Positions 40,500 through 49,151 of a stretch of DNA of 54,123 nt are shown piece by piece. Location of the stretch: contig CAYGWP010000534.1 in NCBI GenBank assembly GCA_964353455.1, forward strand, positions 1 through 54,123, written 5' to 3'. How positions within the stretch are numbered: position 1 is the stretch's first letter; every line of letters starts with the position of its first letter. Both the position numbers and the translations under genes were made by a program. The notes under the pieces were generated by a model. It ran no database searches. It worked only from the letters and a program-made list of their open reading frames with translations, and had not been told where the DNA came from. The stretch comes from CAYGWP01 sp964353455 (lineage in GTDB: Bacteria; Planctomycetota; Phycisphaerae; FEN-1346).

Positions 40500-41183
40500 A
40501 TGGACGCGACCAAGAGGAAGTTCTTCTCGCTGCGGGGATTCACATCCTTTGCCGTGACCCTGTTTTTCCTCATTCTGATCGCCTCCGGCGCCGTCCTCTT
40601 CGCGGCACCCCGAGGCCGGGATGCCAACTGGTCCGCTTGGCAGGTGATGGGGCTTCTTCGCCCGGAGTGGGTCGCTCTTCATGTCCTCACAGGGTGTGCT
40701 TTCGTGGTCTTTGGAACGATCCACCTGGTCCTGAACTGGCGGCCCCTCTGGCATTACGTCCACGTGAAGGCCGAGGCCGGTATTCATTTCTGGAAGGAAC
40801 TGCTTCTGGCGGTCGCACTGGTCGCGGTTCTATCCGCGGGTGCGATCCTGCGGTTCCCGCCAATGGCGACCGTGATGGCGTGGAACGAGCAGATCAAGGA
40901 CGCTTGGACCGCGGCCTTGTCCTACGCCCCCCGTGATCTCGCCGAGGAGGCTTCCCTGGAGGACTTGGCCGCGCGGGCAGGTGTACTGTCAGAAGCACTG
41001 ATTGCGGCGCTGCGCCAGCGAGGTTACGACATAAGCAGCCCCCAGGATTCCCTTACCCGCGTTGCCGAGGCCAACCACACAACTGCGGCGGCCATCTTCC
41101 GTGACCTGCAGAAGGACTACCCGCAACTGGGCGGCGGCAAAGGGCGGGGGCGCCAGTTCGGGGAAGGACGGCGACGGCCATGA
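40500..41183 (+). CDS. DUF4405-like membrane protein with soluble tail
   Basis: 227 residues. Four membrane helices to about 120: GFTSFAVTLFFLILIASGAV, ALHVLTGCAFVVFGTIHLVL, FWKELLLAVALVAVLSAG. His residues in ALHVLTG and TIHLVLNW are typical of DUF4405 cytochrome b-like proteins. From 130 to the end is a helical soluble part (EEASLEDLAARAGVLSEALI) ending in a Gly/Arg-rich tail. It may pass electrons to the locus at the membrane. The stop overlaps the next start (ATGA). Confidence 0.8.
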   Translation: MDATKRKFFSLRGFTSFAVTLFFLILIASGAVLFAAPRGRDANWSAWQVMGLLRPEWVALHVLTGCAFVVFGTIHLVLNWRPLWHYVHVKAEAGIHFWKELLLAVALVAVLSAGAILRFPPMATVMAWNEQIKDAWTAALSYAPRDLAEEASLEDLAARAGVLSEALIAALRQRGYDISSPQDSLTRVAEANHTTAAAIFRDLQKDYPQLGGGKGRGRQFGEGRRRP

Positions 41184-42034
41184 GTGACGCCCTTGGCGCA
41201 ACGTGCCCTGCGCAGTCGCTCCGCCTCACCGTCCTCGTCGAGAACACGTGCCCTGTAGGCGGACTGGTCGCGGAACATGGCCTCGCGCTGCTCGTGGAAA
41301 CGGATCGCGGCGCGGTCCTGTTCGACGCGGGGGCCACGCCGGCCGTCTTGGCGGCCAATGCCGCCGCGCTAGGCGTCGACCTGGCCCGCGTAAGCGCCGT
41401 CGTCCTCAGCCACGGACATTACGACCACACGGGCGGTCTGCCGGCAGTTCTGGCCGCAGCGCCGTCAGCCCGCGTGTACTACCACTGGCGGTGCGCGGTC
41501 CCGCGGTGGGGCCGACGTTGGTGGGTCAGGAAATCCATCGGTATGCCCGCCGAGAGTCGCCGGGCGCTGGAATCGGCCGCACGCGAGCCGGTCGCCGGCC
41601 CTGTGCTCCTGCCGGAAGGCGTCATCCTCAGCGGCCCCATCCCCGGCGCGCCCGCTGCGGCCCAGGACGGCTTCCTGGTTGACTCGGACGGCGGCCCGCA
41701 ACCGGATGACTTTACGGACGAGATGTTCCTCCTCGCCCGCACGCCCTCCGGCTGGCTGCTTGTGACCGGCTGCTGTCACCGTGGCGTCGAGAACACCCTC
41801 GCCCACGCCATGACGCTGACTGGCGGCGAGCCCGTTCACGCGATTCTCGGCGGACTCCATCTCAAGGACTTCCGGCCCCGCGACCTCGAACCGGTTGTGG
41901 CCGCCCTTCGCGGAGCCGGTGTACGCGAGGTTCTGTGCGGCCACTGCACCGGCGAGGCCGCGCAAGAACACCTTGCCGGCCATCTGCAAAGCCGGGTGCA
42001 GCCGATTCACGTCGGATTTCGGTATGAGGCGTAA
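41180..42034 (+). CDS. Metallo-beta-lactamase-fold hydrolase
   Basis: 284 residues. The metal motif is LSHGHYDHTGGLPAVL (HxHxDH), with further ligands in GCCHRGVENTLAHA and GGLHLKDF. The N-terminal LRLTVLVENTCPVGGLVAEH and the overall pattern place it with the MBL proteins annotated as dihydropterin-methyl-beta-RFAP synthase-like. It is common beside DIM, Mrp and MinD-ferredoxin genes. Substrate unknown. Coupled to the DUF4405 gene by ATGA. Confidence 0.88.
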   Translation: MSDALGATCPAQSLRLTVLVENTCPVGGLVAEHGLALLVETDRGAVLFDAGATPAVLAANAAALGVDLARVSAVVLSHGHYDHTGGLPAVLAAAPSARVYYHWRCAVPRWGRRWWVRKSIGMPAESRRALESAAREPVAGPVLLPEGVILSGPIPGAPAAAQDGFLVDSDGGPQPDDFTDEMFLLARTPSGWLLVTGCCHRGVENTLAHAMTLTGGEPVHAILGGLHLKDFRPRDLEPVVAALRGAGVREVLCGHCTGEAAQEHLAGHLQSRVQPIHVGFRYEA

Positions 42035-42045
42035 GGAGTAACACC

Positions 42046-43437
42046 GTGGTTGAATACGTGTACGGCCCCGTGTTTTCTCGCCGCTTGGGCCGTTCGCTCG
42101 GCGTTGACCTGGTACCGCTTAAGATCTGCACGTATGACTGCGTTTACTGCCAACTGGGCCGGACGACGAACAAAACCCTCGAACGAAGGGAATACGTGCC
42201 CCTGCCGGACGTTCTGTCCCAACTGGACCGCCGGTTGCGGGACAAACCGGCACTGGACTTCATCACCCTGGCAGGCTCGGGCGAACCCACCTTGTACGCG
42301 CGGCTCCCCGAGGTGATCCGCGCCGTCAAGCAGCGGACGGCAACGCCGCTGGCCGTCTTGACCAACGGCTCTCTTCTGTGGGACCCCCAGGTGCGGGATT
42401 CCCTGCGGGAAGCCGACCTCGTCATCCCGTCACTGGACGCCGGGAACGAGCGGATCTTCCAGTACGTGAACCGCCCCCACGAAGATATCGCATTTGAGAA
42501 GATGGTAGATGGCCTCGTTGCCTTCCGGCATGAGTTTGTCAAGCCCATCTGGCTTGAGGTCTTCCTCCTTGGGGGCATTACGGCTATCGATGTCGAGGTA
42601 CAGAAGATGGTCCACCTCGTTGACCAAATCAGGCCGGACCGTGTGCAGTTAAACACCGTGGCGCGTCCGCCGGTCGAGGCCTTCGCGATTCCGGTCCCCG
42701 ATGACCAGTTGCGCGCGCTGGCCGCGATGTTCGGCCACCGGGGCGAGGTCATCGCCGCCCGGCCGGACACGGGTGGCACGACGCTTCGCCCTGCAACGGA
42801 AGCCGACATCCTGAACCTGCTCCGTCGGCGTCCGTGTACGCTTCGCGACTTGGCCGACGGACTGCGCCTGCATCCCGCTGAAGCCATGAAGCAGATCGAC
42901 CACCTCCTGGCAGGCGGCCTCCTGACGGCCGCCTCGGAGGGCGGACATATCTTCTACCGCGCGCCCCACAACTTCCTTGCGTCGCCGAAGACCCAACTCG
43001 ACACGGCAGAACACCGTGTGGAGGAGTCCGGGGCTTTCTGGGACGAGGATATGATGGATGTGCCCGAGGAGTATTCCGCCCTGGCCGTCGAGCGGTTCTA
43101 TGATCCTCGTAACCGAGGCCCCATGACGGCGCCCGATGGCCACGCCGTAATCACGGGGCCCTGTGGCGACACGATGGAGATCTGGCTGCGAGTGGCAAAC
43201 GGGCGGATCAGCCAGGCCACCTTCACGACCGACGGCTGTGGCCCCTCGCTCGCCAGCGGAAGCATGGCGACAGAATTGGCCGGCGGCAAGACCCTTGACG
43301 AGGCGGCGCGGATCGAGCAACAAGACATCCTGGACACCCTGGGCGGCCTGCCGGAAGGATCCCGGCATTGCGCGCTTCTGGCCGCCAACACGCTTAAGGC
43401 CGCCATCGAGAATTTCAGAAACCGGCGGGCGGAGTGA
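42046..43437 (+). CDS. Radical SAM protein fused to a NifU/IscU-like scaffold domain
   Basis: Start is GTG 42046, after AAGGAG. The 463 residues form three parts. First, 1-240, a radical SAM enzyme: CTYDCVYCQLG and the LAGSGEPTLYARL motif. Second, about 245-300, a winged-helix-like piece (LNLLRRRPCTLRDLADGL). Third, about 355-463, an IscU/NifU N-domain with three Cys: VITGPCGDTMEIWLRV, TTDGCGPSLASGSM and GSRHCALLAANTLKAAI. IscU-type domains hold nascent Fe-S clusters, so the enzyme may insert or modify a cluster built on its own scaffold. Confidence 0.88.
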   Translation: MVEYVYGPVFSRRLGRSLGVDLVPLKICTYDCVYCQLGRTTNKTLERREYVPLPDVLSQLDRRLRDKPALDFITLAGSGEPTLYARLPEVIRAVKQRTATPLAVLTNGSLLWDPQVRDSLREADLVIPSLDAGNERIFQYVNRPHEDIAFEKMVDGLVAFRHEFVKPIWLEVFLLGGITAIDVEVQKMVHLVDQIRPDRVQLNTVARPPVEAFAIPVPDDQLRALAAMFGHRGEVIAARPDTGGTTLRPATEADILNLLRRRPCTLRDLADGLRLHPAEAMKQIDHLLAGGLLTAASEGGHIFYRAPHNFLASPKTQLDTAEHRVEESGAFWDEDMMDVPEEYSALAVERFYDPRNRGPMTAPDGHAVITGPCGDTMEIWLRVANGRISQATFTTDGCGPSLASGSMATELAGGKTLDEAARIEQQDILDTLGGLPEGSRHCALLAANTLKAAIENFRNRRAE

Positions 43438-43513
43438 CGGCGAGGGCCCTGCGGCAAATGGGGTCACGGCCCATCGGTTTGCGCCAGGCCAGGCATCACA
43501 TGAGGGCAACGAC

Positions 43514-44344
43514 ATGCCTTTCGACGAAGTCGAGATCACCAGGGCGATCCTGGACCAGTACCACGAGAAGGTCACGCGCAGCCTGACCGGCGACGTCGCC
43601 ATCATTGGCGCGGGCCCCTCGGGCTTGGTTGCCGCTGATCAACTGGCCAGGGCCGGCGTCAGAGTTACGGTCTTCGAAAAACGCCTGGCGCCCGGCGGCG
43701 GGGTCTGGGGAGGCGGTATGGGAATGGCCGTCGCTGTGGTGCAGGAGGCGGCCGTCCCCCTTCTGCGGGAGATGGGAATCCGCCATCTCCCGGTCGGGGA
43801 AGGGCTCTACGCCGTTGACGCCATCGAGTTGGCGGGCACGCTGTGCGTCCGAGCGGTCCAGGCGGGGGCGGTCCTGCTGAACCTGACCGTGCTGCAAGAT
43901 GTCATCATTCATCAAAGCCGCGTCGCTGGCGTGGTCGTCAACCGGGCGGCCCATTCCGGCGCCCTTCCTGTGGATCCGGTGGCCTTCTCGGCGAAGGTTG
44001 TCATCGACGCCACGGGCCATGAGGCCGCAGTGGTCGAGGCCCTGCGACGCAGGGGGCTGCTCGGGTCTAATGGGGGCAACCTTCCGGGCGAGGGCCCTAT
44101 GGATGCCGCCGCCGGCGAGGCTTTCGTCGTTGAGAATGTGGCCGAAGTGTACCCCGGTCTTTGGGTGTGCGGGATGAGCGTCTGCGCAACGTTCGGCGGG
44201 CCGCGCATGGGGCCGATCTTCGGCGGCATGTTGATGTCCGGCCGGCGTGTGGCCGAATGCGTTCTGGCGGCCCGGCAAGTCATCCCTGGGGCATCAGGAA
44301 CTGGGGCGCCAACGGCTGGCGGACACCCTCAAGCCGGGCGCTAA
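43514..44344 (+). CDS. Thi4-like FAD protein with altered active-site position
   Basis: 276 residues from ATG 43514 (MPFDEVEITRAILDQYHEKV). It follows Thi4 throughout: IIGAGPSGLVAADQLARAGV for FAD, KRLAPGGGVWGGGMGM, VIDATGHEAAVV and GPRMGPIFGGMLMSGRRVAE. In Thi4 the residue before x-DP is the sulfur-donor Cys (yeast, CMDP) or a His in sulfide-dependent archaeal forms (HVDP); here it is Pro 152 (LPVDP). It may be a thiazole synthase variant or a flavoprotein with another job in this locus. No other thi gene is nearby. Confidence 0.8.
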   Translation: MPFDEVEITRAILDQYHEKVTRSLTGDVAIIGAGPSGLVAADQLARAGVRVTVFEKRLAPGGGVWGGGMGMAVAVVQEAAVPLLREMGIRHLPVGEGLYAVDAIELAGTLCVRAVQAGAVLLNLTVLQDVIIHQSRVAGVVVNRAAHSGALPVDPVAFSAKVVIDATGHEAAVVEALRRRGLLGSNGGNLPGEGPMDAAAGEAFVVENVAEVYPGLWVCGMSVCATFGGPRMGPIFGGMLMSGRRVAECVLAARQVIPGASGTGAPTAGGHPQAGR

Positions 44345-44400
44345 CGTCTGTGACCGCTGACGACCCGACAAGGCGACGTGGTGCGCTCCCGAGAAGGGGG

Positions 44401-44445
44401 TTGACCGGGGGCACCAGAATGCGTATTATTATCAGGTAGTAGTAA
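44401..44445 (+). promoter_or_regulatory. Sigma-70 promoter with overlapping Fur/PerR-like box
   Basis: TTGACC (44401-44406), a 17-base spacer and TATTAT (44424-44429). TTATTAT (44426-44432) and AGTAGTAA (44438-44445) form an imperfect dyad over and after the -10, similar to a Fur-family box. It precedes the Fur-type gene by 22 bases, so autoregulation is likely. Confidence 0.6.
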
Positions 44446-44466
44446 GTCCTATTATGGAGCGCGTCC

Positions 44467-44943
44467 ATGACGGTTTCGCGGGCGGAGATTCGGCGACGTG
44501 TGAGCCGATTCGCCGAAACATGCCGCCGGCAAGGGCTGAAAGTCACCCACCAGCGCATGGAAGTCTTCCGCGAACTGGCGGCCAGCGACGAACACCCCGA
44601 CGCGGAGACGGTCTATGAGCGCGTGCGCAAGCGGCTGCCCACGGTCTCGTGCGATACCGTGTACCGCACGCTCTCGACCCTGGAGGCCCAGGGGCTCGTA
44701 AGCCGGACGGAGGTTCTCGGCGGTCCGGCCCGATACGACGCCAACACGGCCCCCCATCACCACTTCGTCTGCACGGCGTGCGGCGGGATCAGGGACTTCC
44801 ATAGCGATGCGCTGGACGTTCTGCCGATCCCCCGGTCCGTTGAGTCCCTGGGCCGCATAGAGTCCGCCCATGTCCAGGTTCGCGGAGTCTGTTCCGCCTG
44901 CGCGGCCCGGAAACGCAAGGCCGGACGCCGCCGGAAAAAATGA
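44467..44943 (+). CDS. Fur-family regulator, PerR-like
   Basis: 158 residues, ATG 44467 after TGGAGCGC. The winged helix is KVTHQRMEVFRELAASDEHP; the metal-sensing part has APHHHFVCTACGGIRDF (HHH and CxxC) and the second zinc pair CSACAARKRK. Its place just ahead of catalase suggests a peroxide sensor (PerR). A strongly basic tail (RKAGRRRKK) ends the protein. Confidence 0.9.
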   Translation: MTVSRAEIRRRVSRFAETCRRQGLKVTHQRMEVFRELAASDEHPDAETVYERVRKRLPTVSCDTVYRTLSTLEAQGLVSRTEVLGGPARYDANTAPHHHFVCTACGGIRDFHSDALDVLPIPRSVESLGRIESAHVQVRGVCSACAARKRKAGRRRKK

Positions 44944-45012
44944 CGGGCCGGGTGTGCCCGTGAAGCGCGAATCACTGAGAAACAGGAACCTTGAGACGCA
45001 AAGGAGCGACCC

Positions 45013-46521
45013 ATGGCAGAAGACAAGAGATTGACCACCGCCTCTGGAATGCCCGTGGACGACGATCAGAACACGGTGACCGCCGGGCCGCGCGGGCCGG
45101 CCCTTATGCAGGACGTCCACCTGATGGAGAAACTCGCCCATTTCAACCGCGAGCGCATCCCCGAGCGCGTGGTGCACGCCAAGGGGGCGGGGGCTCACGG
45201 GGTCTTCGAGTGCACGGCCGATATGTCGAGGTACACGCGGGCCCGGTTCCTCTCCAAGGCGGGCGAGAAGACCGAGGTGTTCGTGCGCTTCTCGACCGTT
45301 GGTGGCGAGAAGGGCTCGGCGGATGCGGCCCGCGATCCGCGGGGCTTCGCCATCAAGTTCTACACCGAGGAGGGCAACTATGACATGACCGGCAACAACA
45401 CGCCGGTGTTCTTCATCCGCGACCCGCTGAAGTTCCCCGACTTCATCCACACCCAGAAGCGCGATCCGGCCACCAACGCCCCGAATCCGGACATGTTCTG
45501 GGACTTCCTGTCGCTGACGCCCGAGTCGATCCACCAAGTGACCATCCTCTTCTCGGACCGCGGCACGCCCAAGAACTACCGTCACATGAACGGCCACAGC
45601 AGCCACACCTTCAAGTGGTACAACGCCAAGGGCGAATGCGTATGGGTGAAATACCACTTCAAGACCGTCCAGGGCATCCAGAACCTGACGCGCGACGAGG
45701 CCACGCGCCTGGCCGGCGAGGACCCGAACCACGCCACGACCGACCTGTTCCGCGCCATCGAGAAGGGCGAGTTCCCGGCTTGGCGAGTCTGCGTGCAGAT
45801 CATGCCAGCCAAGGACGCCAGGAACTACCGCTGGAACATCTTCGACATCACCAAGGTCTGGCCGCACAAGGACTATCCCCTCATCGAGATCGGGCAGATG
45901 GTTCTCAACCGCAACCCCGCCAACTACTTCGCCGAGGTGGAGCAAGCGGCGTTCAGCCCCGGTAACTTCGTGCCGGGAATCGCCGCCTCGCCCGACAAGA
46001 TGCTTCAGGCGCGGATCATCTCCTACCACGACGCCCACCTGTACCGACTGGGCCCCAACTACCAACTCCTGCCGGTGAACGCCCCGAAGGCCTGCAAGGC
46101 CGCCAACTACCAGCGCGACGGGTCCATGCGGCTGGATGAGAACGGGAGCGGCGGGCCCAACTACTGGCCCAACTCCATGGGCGGTCCCGCACCCGACGCG
46201 AGCCTTGCCGAGCCGCCCATAGGGCTGGAGGGCCAGGCCGCGCGGCATCCGCAGGAACTGACCGACGACGACTTCTTCCAGGCCGGGGAGTTGTACCGCC
46301 GCGTCATGACCGACACGGACCGTGACCACCTGGTTGGCAACATCGTTGCCCACCTGGGCAACGCCCAGAAGCGAATCCAACTTCGCCAGACCGCGCTGTT
46401 CTTCAAGGCCGATGCGGACTACGGGCATAGGGTGGCTGCCGGCCTGGGCTTGGATGTCAAGGAGGTGCAGCGCCTGGCGGCGATGTCGCAGGCGGAGCGA
46501 GTCAAGACGACCTCGGCCTGA
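45013..46521 (+). CDS. katA: Haem catalase (small-subunit, monofunctional)
   Basis: 502 residues, ATG 45013 after AAAGGAG. The distal His is in VVHAKGAGAHGVFE, the distal Asn in MTGNNTPVFFIRDP, and the proximal Tyr in RIISYHDAHLYRLG. It breaks down hydrogen peroxide. Length and motifs fit clade 3 catalases. Encoded 69 bases after the Fur/PerR-type gene and most likely under its control. A long open frame on the other strand is a composition artefact. Confidence 0.95.
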   Translation: MAEDKRLTTASGMPVDDDQNTVTAGPRGPALMQDVHLMEKLAHFNRERIPERVVHAKGAGAHGVFECTADMSRYTRARFLSKAGEKTEVFVRFSTVGGEKGSADAARDPRGFAIKFYTEEGNYDMTGNNTPVFFIRDPLKFPDFIHTQKRDPATNAPNPDMFWDFLSLTPESIHQVTILFSDRGTPKNYRHMNGHSSHTFKWYNAKGECVWVKYHFKTVQGIQNLTRDEATRLAGEDPNHATTDLFRAIEKGEFPAWRVCVQIMPAKDARNYRWNIFDITKVWPHKDYPLIEIGQMVLNRNPANYFAEVEQAAFSPGNFVPGIAASPDKMLQARIISYHDAHLYRLGPNYQLLPVNAPKACKAANYQRDGSMRLDENGSGGPNYWPNSMGGPAPDASLAEPPIGLEGQAARHPQELTDDDFFQAGELYRRVMTDTDRDHLVGNIVAHLGNAQKRIQLRQTALFFKADADYGHRVAAGLGLDVKEVQRLAAMSQAERVKTTSA

Positions 46522-46554
46522 GCCCATCACCACAGCAGACCGTGTCAGGCGGAT

Positions 46555-47301
46555 ATGGGAATCCTGGAGAACGCGAGAACACGGTTCATCCGCAACTGCC
46601 GGGCACGCGGTGTTGACCCGTCTGCCAGGATTGCGGTCCGGCCCTTGTCCGCCGACGAGGCCATTGGGCCGAAGGCAGGCACCGAGTTTGTCATCAAGAA
46701 GGGCAAGGAGCGGGTGATTGAAGCCGCGTTCTCGGGCGCGCGGGGGCAAGCCTTCACCGACCAGCCCTCGTCGTGGTCGGGCCGCCAGGAGGACCTGTTC
46801 GCACTGGACCTCTCCCAGGTTCCCCACCGCGCCGTCTTCGTGGCGGGGATGAACGCCGTGTTGCGGGCCTTGGATGAGGCAAAGGGCACGGTACACTGCA
46901 CCGATGAGGATCCGATGCGATGCGGGCCGGAACTGGCACGGACGCTCGGTGAACGCTTCGGCGCCGTGCGCGTGGGCCTCGTGGGACTCCAGCCTGCCAT
47001 CCTGGCGGCCCTGGCGGATCGCTTCGGCCCGGCGTCCGTTCGCGTTCTTGACCTTGACCCCAACAGCATCGGAACCACCAAGTCAGGCGTGCCCATCTGG
47101 GACGGGCACACCGACCTTGCGCGCCTGGTGGATTGGTGCGGCGTGGGACTGGCCACAGGGTCGAGCCTCGTAAACGGGACCATCGATGACATCCGCGACC
47201 GTTTCGGCGGGGCCGGTAAGCCGCTCGTGTTCTTTGGCAACACGATCTCCGGTGCGGCCGCGCTTCTGGGACTGGATCGTCTGTGTCCGTTCGGGAGATA
47301 A
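46555..47301 (+). CDS. DUF364 protein (putative heavy-metal chelation family)
   Basis: 248 residues. The C-terminal domain has the DUF364 pattern: VRVGLVGLQPAILAALADRF, DLDPNSIG and GTTKSGVPIWDG, then CGVGLATGSSLVNGTIDDIR and PLVFFGNTISGAAALLGLDR. The N-terminal part resembles DUF4213. Family members have been linked to metal chelation, without proof. It is 33 bases after catalase. Confidence 0.85.
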   Translation: MGILENARTRFIRNCRARGVDPSARIAVRPLSADEAIGPKAGTEFVIKKGKERVIEAAFSGARGQAFTDQPSSWSGRQEDLFALDLSQVPHRAVFVAGMNAVLRALDEAKGTVHCTDEDPMRCGPELARTLGERFGAVRVGLVGLQPAILAALADRFGPASVRVLDLDPNSIGTTKSGVPIWDGHTDLARLVDWCGVGLATGSSLVNGTIDDIRDRFGGAGKPLVFFGNTISGAAALLGLDRLCPFGR

Positions 47302-47815
47302 GTTTGCCGGTCCGCTTGCCGGGATTCCACTGGCAGAATCCCACCGGCATCCACAGCCGGCCTCGGCGTCCGCGGGGTCACGAGGGCAAAGGCCGCGCTC
47401 CCGAACCGACCGCGGTTTGACGCGCGGCACACCCCTGGGTCTCGGACATACGCGAGGCGCCGTCGTGGCAGTACCTTGATGCCAAGTCCTTGAACACGTA
47501 CAGCAAGGCGGGGTATGCCCCGACGCCCGCGGCCGCTACGGGCGCCTCGCTTTCTGCCACTGCGAAAACAGAGACAGTTTCGCTGACAGGAATGTTTGCT
47601 CCACCATACCTTGGCGAGCGAAACGTCTCTCTCGCTTTTTCGCCGCCCCGCGACCCTGCCTGTCACCGCGTGCACCGCGCGTATTCTCGCGTGGTTCCGC
47701 GGGCCTTCTCCCACCGTAGTCTCGCTACCGGCCGCCCGCGCTTGGCCTCGACGTTTGGTCTCGCGCCACCCTCCGCCGCCGCTTTATCTCTCTCCGGCCC
47801 GAAAGTCTCTGATTT

Positions 47816-47843
47816 GTTTGGACTACCCCCAAAGAGTCCAAAC
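47816..47843. other. Perfect 9-bp inverted repeat
   Basis: GTTTGGACT (47816-47824) and AGTCCAAAC (47835-47843) around a 10-base loop. No T-run follows. It might be a regulator site, a recombination site or the end of a lost element. Confidence 0.5.
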
Positions 47844-47999
47844 GCGCGCAAGTTCTGCGATTGAAAGACCTTACGAAAACGGGCCTCGGACGGCCCCTCG
47901 CATTTCGCAGCCGGATGGTTGCTCGGGCAAACATGCCGGCGAAACACTCGACCAAACAGGTCGCCCGCCACCGATGGTGCAAGTGCGGATGAGTTGCCG

Positions 48000-48005
48000 T
48001 ATAAT
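48000..48005 (+). promoter_or_regulatory. Possible -10 element of the SEC-C gene
   Basis: TATAAT is a perfect -10 hexamer, but the expected -35 region (GTGCAA, 17 bases upstream) matches poorly. It is about 124 bases before the ATG at 48129. Confidence 0.3.
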
Positions 48006-48128
48006 GCCAGCCGCTTGACGGCGCCGACGCAGCGTACTGCCAAGGCAATGGAAACAAGAAGGAACGGGCGATCATGCCGCGCAAACGAGCCAGCCTCCAG
48101 CACGTGAACCGTGCAACCAGGAGGGGAT

Positions 48129-49124
48129 ATGAGTGCTGAGAACGTGCAAGGCGATCCCGCCAGCGGCGCCCCCGGAGCGGAAACTCTGCCGGAACGCCTG
48201 GAACGCTTCGGCGACCCCCGCAAGACCTGGAAGTGGAGGACCGGCGAAGTCGACTACATCTCGCAACTTGGACTGACGGCCGCCGACGTGCCGGAGTTGA
48301 TGGCCATTGCGCGGCAGTGGGCCGAGCCGTTCGACTGGCCCGAAGACAAGAACGATGTCTCGGGGTACGCGCCCGTGCATGCCTGGCGGGGCCTGGCACA
48401 GTTGCGCGCCACGGCGGCGATCGGCCTCTTGCTGGAGATGATGGACCCTCTGGATAAGGACGGCGACGACTGGTATCTGGAGGAGTTCCCGCACGCCTTC
48501 GCATGGACCGGCCCGGCGTCGCTGGCCCCGCTACGGGACTACCTGGCGGATGAGCGGCACGGCACGTACCCGCGGATCGCGGCCTCCGGGGGCCTGCGGG
48601 AACTGGCGAAACGCCACGAGCAACTCCGCGGCGAGGTGGTGAAGGCCCTCTGCGACATCCTGGCGCGATTCGAGACGACGGACGAGACGGTTAACGCCTT
48701 CGTCGTCAGCGATCTCCTGGACCTAAAGGCTACCGAGGCCGCCGAGTTGATCGAGCGGGCCCATGCGGCTGACCGCGTGGACCTCACCGTGTGCGGGAAC
48801 TGGGAGACTGTGCGCAAGGAACTGGGCGTCGAGGGCCTGGGGCTTGTCCCGAAAGACCTGGCGACGCGGAAGACCTGCTTGTTCCCGCCCGAAACCCATG
48901 CGAAAATGGAGGCGGCGTTCGACTTGTTGTTCCGCCGACCGATTCCGCCAACCGACCATTGGGAGGGTCCGGACGATCTGGACGACGTGGACGCCCCGCT
49001 GGCCGACGCCTCGGTGCCGCTTGGTGCTCCCGTCGCGCATCTTCAACGGGCGCGGAAAGCAGGGCGCAACGACCCCTGCCCTTGCGGCAGCGGCAAGAAG
49101 TACAAGAAATGCTGCGGGCGGTGA
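48129..49124 (+). CDS. SEC-C zinc-binding motif protein
   Basis: ATG 48129 follows AGGAGGGG. The 331-residue product is mainly helical, HEAT-like (VHAWRGLAQLRATAAIGLLL, KRHEQLRGEVVKALCDILAR), ending in a SEC-C tail (GRNDPCPCGSGKKYKKCCGR). SEC-C tails bind zinc and occur in SecA and in many adaptor-like proteins. Its function is unknown; it sits at the edge of the accessory region. Confidence 0.85.
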   Translation: MSAENVQGDPASGAPGAETLPERLERFGDPRKTWKWRTGEVDYISQLGLTAADVPELMAIARQWAEPFDWPEDKNDVSGYAPVHAWRGLAQLRATAAIGLLLEMMDPLDKDGDDWYLEEFPHAFAWTGPASLAPLRDYLADERHGTYPRIAASGGLRELAKRHEQLRGEVVKALCDILARFETTDETVNAFVVSDLLDLKATEAAELIERAHAADRVDLTVCGNWETVRKELGVEGLGLVPKDLATRKTCLFPPETHAKMEAAFDLLFRRPIPPTDHWEGPDDLDDVDAPLADASVPLGAPVAHLQRARKAGRNDPCPCGSGKKYKKCCGR

Positions 49125-49151
49125 TCGGCCCGAAGAGAGCGGTCGCCTGTC

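Larger units (their letters stand above)
47302..48128. other. 827-base gap without a credible gene
   Basis: Several open frames cross the gap on both strands, but none has a ribosome binding site, a recognisable domain or normal composition. A perfect hairpin lies at 47816-47843 (GTTTGGACT / AGTCCAAAC). A TATAAT at 48000-48005 may be the -10 of the SEC-C gene. No tRNA or insertion sequence was seen. It marks the passage from core-like genes to accessory DNA. Confidence 0.5.

Noticed and set aside
30130..44344. Nitrogenase cofactor cluster, because of the NifX/DIM and NifU-like domains
   Set aside because: No nifHDK, nifB or nifEN homologue is present; DIM, MinD-ferredoxin and Mrp-DIM together fit the ORP type better.
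44452..46896. An 814-codon open frame on the minus strand opposite the Fur-type and catalase genes
   Set aside because: It is the antisense of well-identified genes in GC-rich DNA, has no family resemblance or ribosome binding site, and its residue make-up is that of a shadow frame.
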